Positions 7,263-10,840 of a stretch of DNA of 10,840 bases are shown here, piece after piece. Location of the stretch: contig JAJRUC010000017.1 of the NCBI GenBank assembly GCA_024278015.1, positions 1 to 10,840 on the forward strand. Reading direction: 5' to 3'. The stretch's first letter is position 1; each line of letters opens with the position of its first letter. The notes beneath the pieces are model-generated. The model had not been told where the DNA came from, searched no databases, and saw only the letters and a list, made by a program, of their open reading frames with translations. Made by a program: the position numbers and the translations under genes. Source of the DNA: Chloroflexota bacterium. Lineage in GTDB: Bacteria > Chloroflexota > Anaerolineae > 4572-78.

Positions 7263-7303
7263 ATTTCCGCCTGTGCCCGTTGTGTGGGTGCGCAGGCGGA
7301 AAT
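7263..7303. repeat. Long hairpin ATTTCCGCCTG ... CAGGCGGAAAT
   Basis: The 11-base arms (7263-7273 and 7293-7303) match perfectly. Pairing continues inward with a T-G pair, further G-C pairs and one bulge, giving a stem of about 16 pairs. It begins 3 bases after the previous inverted repeat ends. Confidence 0.7.
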
Positions 7304-7321
7304 CCACAAAGTTTTTTATGG

Positions 7322-7362
7322 ATTCCGGACATTTTCCTGTCCCCTTCGGGAAGTTCCGGAAT
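7322..7362. repeat. Inverted repeat ATTCCGGA ... TCCGGAAT with an inner hairpin
   Basis: The 8-base arms are at 7322-7329 and 7355-7362. Inside, TTCC and GGAA flank CCCCTTCGGG, which can fold on a C(TTCG)G tetraloop, so the unit can form a two-level hairpin. It is the last of the series. Confidence 0.6.
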
Positions 7363-7464
7363 GACTGCTAAAAACAGGTAAATTTCGCCAGCCAACAAAA
7401 AGTTTCTTTTAGTTCATCTATAAGGATTGCCTTGAGTATAAGCGTGAGCCTTGAAACCCGATAG

Positions 7465-7499
7465 TGACATTTGTCATATAAAAGGCGTGACAAATGTCG
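7465..7499. promoter_or_regulatory. Pair of TGACA-N2-TGTCA-type dyads (candidate operator)
   Basis: TGACATTTGTCA (7465-7476) and TGACAAATGTCg (7488-7499) are each dyads of TGACA around two bases, the second with one mismatch at its end. They also form an 11-base inverted repeat with each other. Their centres are 23 bases apart, about two helical turns, so two dimers could bind the same face. Between them lies TATAAAAGGCG, whose TATAAA could be a -10 box. The site is about 120 bases before apt. The regulator is not identifiable from sequence. Confidence 0.5.
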
Positions 7500-7552
7500 G
7501 GTAATGTGCGGGGTTGCTGTGTCGGTTGGCAAGTTGCCCATTTGAACCGCAT

Positions 7553-7580
7553 TTGATAGAATGAGCAATGGTGATAAATT
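7553..7580 (+). promoter_or_regulatory. Possible apt promoter
   Basis: TTGATA (7553-7558), a 16-base spacer and TAAATT (7575-7580) stand about 37 bases before the apt ATG. The hexamers are moderate matches only. The region is A/T-rich and no better pair is seen nearer the gene. Confidence 0.3.
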
Positions 7581-7616
7581 GTCGATAACTAGCTGTTTAC
7601 AACCAAGGAGACGAAC

Positions 7617-8132
7617 ATGGATTTGGCCGGCACCATTAGAGATGTGGCTGATTTTCCGGTAGAGGGTATCTTGTTTAAAGATATTACCACTCTGTTGAAA
7701 GACCCGCAGGCGCTGCAAGAAACTGTTGACCGGATGGCTGCTTACGCCGGAAGTCGGGATGTGGAATTGGTGGTGGGAGTTGAATCGCGGGGGTTTATTT
7801 TCGGTATGCCGCTGGCTTACAAACTGGGGTGCGGATTTGTGCCGGTTCGCAAGCCGGGCAAACTACCCGCCGAAAAAATCAGCGAGAGTTACACCCTGGA
7901 GTACGGCATTAACACGCTTGAAATCCATGTAGATGCAGTATCAGAGGGCTTGCGGGTGCTGGTGGTTGATGATTTGCTGGCAACCGGCGGCACGGCTTTG
8001 GCAACCTGTAAACTGATTGAACGGTTAGGGGGGCAAGTGGCCGGCGCGGCCTTTGCCATTGAATTGGGCTTTTTGAATGGTAGAGACCAGCTAAATAACT
8101 ACGATGTCTTCTCGCTGATAACGTTTGATTAG
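7617..8132 (+). CDS. apt: Adenine phosphoribosyltransferase
   Basis: This cytoplasmic salvage enzyme converts adenine and PRPP to AMP and pyrophosphate. The 171-aa protein has the usual family length. It shows the N-terminal DFPVEGILFKDITTLL block (12-27), which is characteristic of Apt; ESRGFIFG (56-63) for adenine binding; RKPGKLP (78-84) of the flexible loop; and the PRPP-binding motif VLVVDDLLATGGTA (114-127) with the paired Asp. The ATG at 7617 is preceded by AAGGAG at a good distance. The gene stands alone. Its neighbour on the left is divergent, and the sortase gene on the right converges on it with only 4 bases between stop codons. No terminator hairpin is seen at its end, so the two transcripts may overlap. 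No defect is visible. Confidence 0.96.
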   Translation: MDLAGTIRDVADFPVEGILFKDITTLLKDPQALQETVDRMAAYAGSRDVELVVGVESRGFIFGMPLAYKLGCGFVPVRKPGKLPAEKISESYTLEYGINTLEIHVDAVSEGLRVLVVDDLLATGGTALATCKLIERLGGQVAGAAFAIELGFLNGRDQLNNYDVFSLITFD

Positions 8133-8136
8133 GGTG

Positions 8137-9135
8137 TTATTCAACCAAATCGCCGATGATAACAATGCGATGCGTGTCAATTAAATAGGGATAGCACGAT
8201 TGCAGGGTGGCAACCGGTTCGGTAGTGGGTAACATCACTTCAACATCGGTGGGGTTGATAATCCGTTTTTCTCTGACAACATACGTAAATTTTGTTTCCC
8301 CGGCATAGATGTAATATTCATCGCCGGGGTCCAGTTTTTCCAGATACCGGAATATCTCGCCAAAAATATCGTTGTGGGCGGCCAGATACAGGTTTCCGCG
8401 TTGACCGGGCTGGGCAGAGCCGGGCAGATGGCCTACTCCCTTCTTCAGGTCTTCCCAGGTGACGCCGGCTATAATCGGCGCATCGACATTGATTTTGGGG
8501 ATGACAATGCGGGTGGCCGCCTGTACCTGCACCTCCGGCTTCGGCACCGGAATGGCGGGCGCGGGCTGCACCCAGTTTTGCAGATGGGCGGGAATGTCCG
8601 GCACAGCTCCCCCCGCCGAGGTGGGCGAGCTGTGCCCGCCGGGCAACCGGAAAGAGCCGGGGTTGGGTGTCGGGGCGGCGGCGGCCTGGGTATCCGTTCC
8701 GGGTTTGGACTGGAGGGCCAAAACCACACGCGGGCCGGCGGCCTGAAGATCTTCCGCCTCCTGATTAAGCTGCTGTAAGTTAAGATAAGAGATAACCAGT
8801 ACAGAAATCAGCCCCAGTACGGCTCCTGCTTCAACCAGCACCAGTAATTTGTCTCGCCAGGAACGGGGCTGAGGCCCGCTTGCGGCGGCGACGCGCCGGT
8901 TAAGGGCGTATCGTTGCGGCGTTTGCAGCAAGCCGGCGCCGGCGGCTGGAGATGTCGCCGCGCGAGAGATGGTGGGCGCAGGCGTGTCTTGTTGGAGCAA
9001 CGCCGCGTTCCTGGATGCGCCGGCAGCGGATAATTTCAGGAAACGCGCTTTTCTGGCCTCGCGCTGTTTGATTCTAAGCGCCTGCTCCAGTTCCTCAATG
9101 CTTAATTTATCGAGCTTGCTGCGCCTGTTAAACAT
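8137..9135 (-). CDS. Sortase (class D/E-like transpeptidase), membrane-anchored
   Basis: Sortases cut a sorting signal in exported proteins and join them to the cell wall or to each other. The C-terminal half of this 332-aa protein is a sortase domain: IVIPKINVDAPII (210-222), catalytic H254 in LAAHND, catalytic C314 in ATLQSCYP, and R323 in THRIVIIG. The N-terminus is unusual: about 95 charged cytoplasmic residues (Lys/Arg-rich helix at 5-35), one membrane segment (about 96-118), then a long Pro/Ala/Gly-rich linker (about 135-205) before the domain, so the catalytic part sits well away from the membrane. It has its own promoter at 9179-9207. No protein with a full LPxTG-type signal is seen in the window; the neighbouring Thr/Pro-rich protein runs off the edge, so its end cannot be judged. 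Class assignment is uncertain. Confidence 0.88.
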   Translation of the reverse strand: MFNRRSKLDKLSIEELEQALRIKQREARKARFLKLSAAGASRNAALLQQDTPAPTISRAATSPAAGAGLLQTPQRYALNRRVAAASGPQPRSWRDKLLVLVEAGAVLGLISVLVISYLNLQQLNQEAEDLQAAGPRVVLALQSKPGTDTQAAAAPTPNPGSFRLPGGHSSPTSAGGAVPDIPAHLQNWVQPAPAIPVPKPEVQVQAATRIVIPKINVDAPIIAGVTWEDLKKGVGHLPGSAQPGQRGNLYLAAHNDIFGEIFRYLEKLDPGDEYYIYAGETKFTYVVREKRIINPTDVEVMLPTTEPVATLQSCYPYLIDTHRIVIIGDLVE

Positions 9136-9178
9136 GCCGTCTCATCTTTTGGCTTACCATAATCATTTTCCATGAGTG

Positions 9179-9207
9179 ATTTTAGGGAAGAGTGGCTGAT
9201 TTGTCAA
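9179..9207 (-). promoter_or_regulatory. Sigma-70-type promoter of the sortase gene
   Basis: On the minus strand, a perfect -35 TTGACA (9207-9202) is followed by a 17-base spacer and TAAAAT (9184-9179), five of six matches to the -10 consensus. Transcription would start near 9172, giving a leader of about 37 bases before the sortase ATG. This is the best promoter match in the window. Confidence 0.6.
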
Positions 9208-9234
9208 GCGGCAGAGCCGCATCCGCATCAGCGT

Positions 9235-9410
9235 GGCTGTTGATAAAGTCACTTGACAAAAAATATTTTCGTCTGGAAAGGCAGGGGCAACTCGCACGCG
9301 CCTCTATCGGGGCAAATGGTATGCCAAACACAACCTTAAAATTGACTTTACCCCGTTCGCGGGGCACACGTGCAACAGCCCTGCGGCGCCGGCGCGGCTG
9401 TTGACAAAGT
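9235..9410 (+). repeat. Direct repeat GGCTGTTGAYAAAGT, two copies
   Basis: The copies at 9235-9249 and 9396-9410 differ at one base (T or C) and are 161 bases apart. An inverted copy of the first 8 bases (CAACAGCC, 9373-9380) pairs with the second copy as a hairpin. Each copy contains a -35-like TTGATA or TTGACA. Confidence 0.6.
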
Positions 9411-9429
9411 AAACTGTTTGCGGTAGTTT
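9401..9429 (+). promoter_or_regulatory. Possible promoter of the ECF sigma factor gene
   Basis: TTGACA (9401-9406) is a perfect -35. At 17 bases spacing the -10 would be TAGTTT (9424-9429), a poor match. If used, transcription would start in or just before the 15-bp stem. Many ECF genes control their own promoter, in which case the housekeeping consensus need not apply. Confidence 0.3.
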
Positions 9430-9430
9430 T

Positions 9431-9466
9431 AAAAGATACGGTATTATGCGAATACCGTATCTTTTT
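9431..9466 (+). terminator. Perfect 15-bp stem with T-run (terminator or attenuator)
   Basis: AAAAGATACGGTATT, loop ATGCG, AATACCGTATCTTTT, then another T: a perfect 15-bp stem with a 5-base loop and a T-run on both strands. It has the form of a bidirectional intrinsic terminator. It lies 35 bases before the sigma factor ATG, where no upstream plus-strand gene exists to be terminated. It could end plus-strand transcripts from the intergenic promoters, act as an attenuator for the sigma gene, or be a DNA operator. Confidence 0.6.
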
Positions 9467-9501
9467 AGTCTGTTTTTCGTCTTATTAGTAAGGATAGCGC
9501 A

Positions 9502-10062
9502 ATGCGAGATGTCGTCACAGACATCAAAATGGCTCATATCATTCGGGCTGCCCATAATCTTGAAAATTGGGCCTTTGACGAGATTTACAAACTCTACGCC
9601 GACAAGATATATCGCTTTATTCTGGTGCGGGTGGGAAACCAGGCCGTTGCCGAAGACCTGACCGGCGAAATTTTCCTGAGAGTGCTGAATCGGATAGAGT
9701 CGTTCAAGGGCGAAACCGTTGCGGCATTTTCCGCCTGGATTTTTCGTATTGCCCGTAATATGATTGTTGACCATTTTCGGCAAAAGGCCAAAACGCAACC
9801 CGTTATCCTTGACTATGCCGGCATAATGGCCGCTGAATCGCAGTTGAATTTGTCGCAAAAAACCGAACAGAAACAAGCGCACGAAGCCTTGTACAAAGCC
9901 ATTCGGCAATTAACGCCGGAACAACAGCAGGTGATTGTCTTCAAATTTTTTGAAGGGATGGGCAATGCCCAGACAGCAAAAATTCTGGGCAAAACAGAGG
10001 GAGCCGTAAAATCATTACAGCATCGCGCCCTGGCCGCCCTGGGCCGGCTGTTTCCGAATTAA
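9502..10062 (+). CDS. ECF-type RNA polymerase sigma factor
   Basis: A 186-aa group 4 (extracytoplasmic function) sigma factor that would direct RNA polymerase to a small stress or envelope regulon. Region 2 spans about residues 25-95: FDEIYKLYADKIYRFI, then the core-binding GNQAVAEDLTGEIFLRV (45-61), then the -10-reading segment FSAWIFRIARNMIVDHFR (76-93). Region 4 spans about 127-183, with LTPEQQQVIVFKFFEG (137-152) and the helix-turn-helix AQTAKILGKTEGAVKSLQHRAL (156-177). There is no region 3, as expected for the group. The ATG at 9502 has AAGGA 7 bases upstream. It is followed after 11 bases by a single-pass membrane protein with a cytoplasmic N-terminus, which is probably its anti-sigma factor. 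The T-run stem before the gene suggests control at the transcript level. Confidence 0.93.
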   Translation: MRDVVTDIKMAHIIRAAHNLENWAFDEIYKLYADKIYRFILVRVGNQAVAEDLTGEIFLRVLNRIESFKGETVAAFSAWIFRIARNMIVDHFRQKAKTQPVILDYAGIMAAESQLNLSQKTEQKQAHEALYKAIRQLTPEQQQVIVFKFFEGMGNAQTAKILGKTEGAVKSLQHRALAALGRLFPN

Positions 10063-10076
10063 GGATGAAATAATTG
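10061..10076 (+). promoter_or_regulatory. Ribosome binding site and TTG start of the anti-sigma-like gene
   Basis: AAGGA (10061-10065) overlaps the end of the sigma gene and stands 8 bases before TTG (10074-10076). A TAA directly upstream (10071-10073) closes the frame, and no ATG or GTG start is available near the N-terminus, so TTG is the only reasonable start. Confidence 0.7.
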
Positions 10077-10840
10077 GTAGATTTTGACGTAATTTTAGAC
10101 GACTGTCTGGCGCGTCTTCAGGCAGGCGACTCCATAGAGGCATGTTTGCAGCGGTATCTTGAGCATACAGCGCAATTGCGGCCTTTGCTGGCAACCGCGC
10201 AGCGAGTTTACGCGCAGCCCCTGCCCCGCATGCGGGCCGAGGCTTTTGCCGCTAAGCAGCGAAAATTGCAGGCCGCCGTTAAGCAAAAACGGGGCGAAAA
10301 TTGGCTCCGCCGTCCAAATTCCATCTTCACCCTGCCGTTGGCGGCGGCGCTGGTTGTGTTGCTGGCGGTATTTATCGGACAGTTTTGGCAGTCTAACCGC
10401 CTGTCCGCGCCGACGCCGACCCTGTCTGCGCCGGCGGTTGCGCCGTCGGCCACCCCCCCCGCAGCAAACCGCACCCCGTCGGCCACGCCGTCGTCAACGC
10501 TTGCCCCCGTCGAAGATGAAACCGTGGAAGTGTCGGAGAGCGCCACCCACACCGCCCAACCCGCCGATACCGCCACACCCACCGTTGCCCTGGTTGAGCC
10601 GATGCCGACAGCCACGTTATCTCCCCCGCCCCGGCCCTCCGCATTGCCGACAGCCACCAAAACGTCTGTCTCGCCGGGCGATACGGCTACGGCCACAGTC
10701 ACACCCTCGAATACACCGCAGCCCACCACTGAGCCGGACGGCGAGGCCACACCCACGCCCACACCGATGCCCACACCCACCCCGAAACCGACGGGCGTTC
10801 GACCCACAGAAACGCCCGTCGTGTTGCCGACCGTAACCGG
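10074..10840 (+). CDS. Single-pass membrane protein, likely anti-sigma factor, with Thr/Pro-rich tail (3' end outside window)
   Basis: The frame is open from TTG at 10074 to the right edge (255 complete codons). The N-terminal 80 residues are helical and probably cytoplasmic, with DFDVILDDCLARLQAGDSIE (3-22) and YLEHTAQLRPLLATA (28-42). This pattern recurs in Chloroflexota proteins encoded next to ECF sigma factors; some of these are assigned to the DUF5667 family. One membrane segment follows (about 83-105), then a long extracellular tail rich in Thr, Pro, Ser and Ala, ending in near-perfect TP repeats (TPTPTPMPTPTPKPT, 226-240). The tail is low complexity and could be a wall-spanning stalk or glycosylated. 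The position directly after the sigma gene supports an anti-sigma role, but there is no zinc-binding HxxxCxxC motif. Function is inferred from context. Confidence 0.75.
   Translation, partial: MVDFDVILDDCLARLQAGDSIEACLQRYLEHTAQLRPLLATAQRVYAQPLPRMRAEAFAAKQRKLQAAVKQKRGENWLRRPNSIFTLPLAAALVVLLAVFIGQFWQSNRLSAPTPTLSAPAVAPSATPPAANRTPSATPSSTLAPVEDETVEVSESATHTAQPADTATPTVALVEPMPTATLSPPPRPSALPTATKTSVSPGDTATATVTPSNTPQPTTEPDGEATPTPTPMPTPTPKPTGVRPTETPVVLPTVT

Larger units (their letters stand above)
6942..7616. other. Gene-free region between the divergent hydrogenase operon and apt
   Basis: No convincing gene is seen on either strand of this 675-base stretch. It contains, from left to right, the leader and possible promoter of the hydrogenase operon (about 6942-7071), a series of five palindromic repeats (7113-7362), a paired dyad (7465-7499), and the possible promoter and ribosome binding site of apt (7553-7616). 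Short open frames here have no ribosome binding site and read through the palindromes. The part after 7380 is visibly richer in A and T than the flanking genes. Confidence 0.6.
9136..9501. other. Structured gene-free region between sortase and sigma factor
   Basis: No supported gene lies in these 366 bases between divergent genes. The stretch has the sortase promoter, a 9-base inverted repeat TTTGTCAAG/CTTGACAAA (9200-9208, 9252-9260), a GCGGC-AGA-GCCGC hairpin (9208-9220), a CCCCG-TTCG-CGGGG hairpin (9351-9364), a CAACAGCC/GGCTGTTG hairpin (9373-9403), a near-identical direct repeat, and a 15-bp stem with T-run before the sigma factor. Confidence 0.6.

Noticed and set aside
7113..7362. The palindrome series as a CRISPR array
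   Set aside because: The units differ in sequence and are not copies of one repeat, and there are no regular spacers or cas genes.
7120..7371. An 83-residue plus-strand open frame in the palindrome cluster
   Set aside because: It is read through four of the five palindromes and has no ribosome binding site; its composition reflects the repeats.
7368..7718. A 116-residue minus-strand open frame across the apt start
   Set aside because: It overlaps the apt coding region and its regulatory region, has no ribosome binding site and no recognisable domain.
10159..10836. Plus- and minus-strand open frames in the Thr/Pro-rich region (also 10208-10807 minus)
   Set aside because: They are frame shadows of the repetitive ACC/CCC-type codons of the anti-sigma tail; the frame from TTG 10074 has a folded N-terminal domain and a membrane segment.

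Overview
The window reads as a chromosomal segment of a Chloroflexota-like bacterium (Anaerolineae or a relative). This is an inference from three traits: an ECF sigma factor followed by a single-pass protein whose N-terminus has the 'LDDCLARLQAGDS' type of motif, the very long Thr-Pro tail of that protein, and intergenic clusters of palindromes. No rRNA or other phylogenetic marker is present, so the assignment is tentative.

Left part (1-6941, all minus strand): one tightly packed operon for a membrane-bound group 1 [NiFe] hydrogenase. In transcription order it holds the small subunit (Tat signal, three Fe-S clusters, C-terminal anchor), the large subunit, a HyaC-type cytochrome b, the maturation endopeptidase, hypA, hypB and hypF. 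hypF runs off the left edge. Most junctions are 4-base or shorter overlaps or 1-12 base gaps, so the genes are probably co-transcribed and translationally coupled. The complex would oxidise H2 on the outer face of the membrane and pass electrons to quinone through the cytochrome b. hypC, hypD and hypE are not in the window and may lie beyond the left edge.

Two things in this operon stand out. The large subunit is interrupted by a single in-frame TAA (5419-5421), with both halves otherwise intact. The small subunit has Asn where one proximal-cluster Cys is normally found, with two additional Cys nearby.

Middle (6942-8132): a 675-base gene-free stretch carries a dyad over a possible hydrogenase promoter, a run of five palindromes, and a pair of TGACA-N2-TGTCA-type sites. 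It is followed by apt (adenine phosphoribosyltransferase, plus strand).

Right part (8137-10840): a sortase gene on the minus strand converges on apt with only 4 bases between the stop codons. A 366-base intergenic region follows, with a good sortase promoter, repeats containing TTGACAAA, and a perfect 15-bp stem followed by a T-run. Then come the plus-strand ECF sigma factor and its likely membrane-bound anti-sigma partner, which starts at TTG and leaves the window at the right edge.
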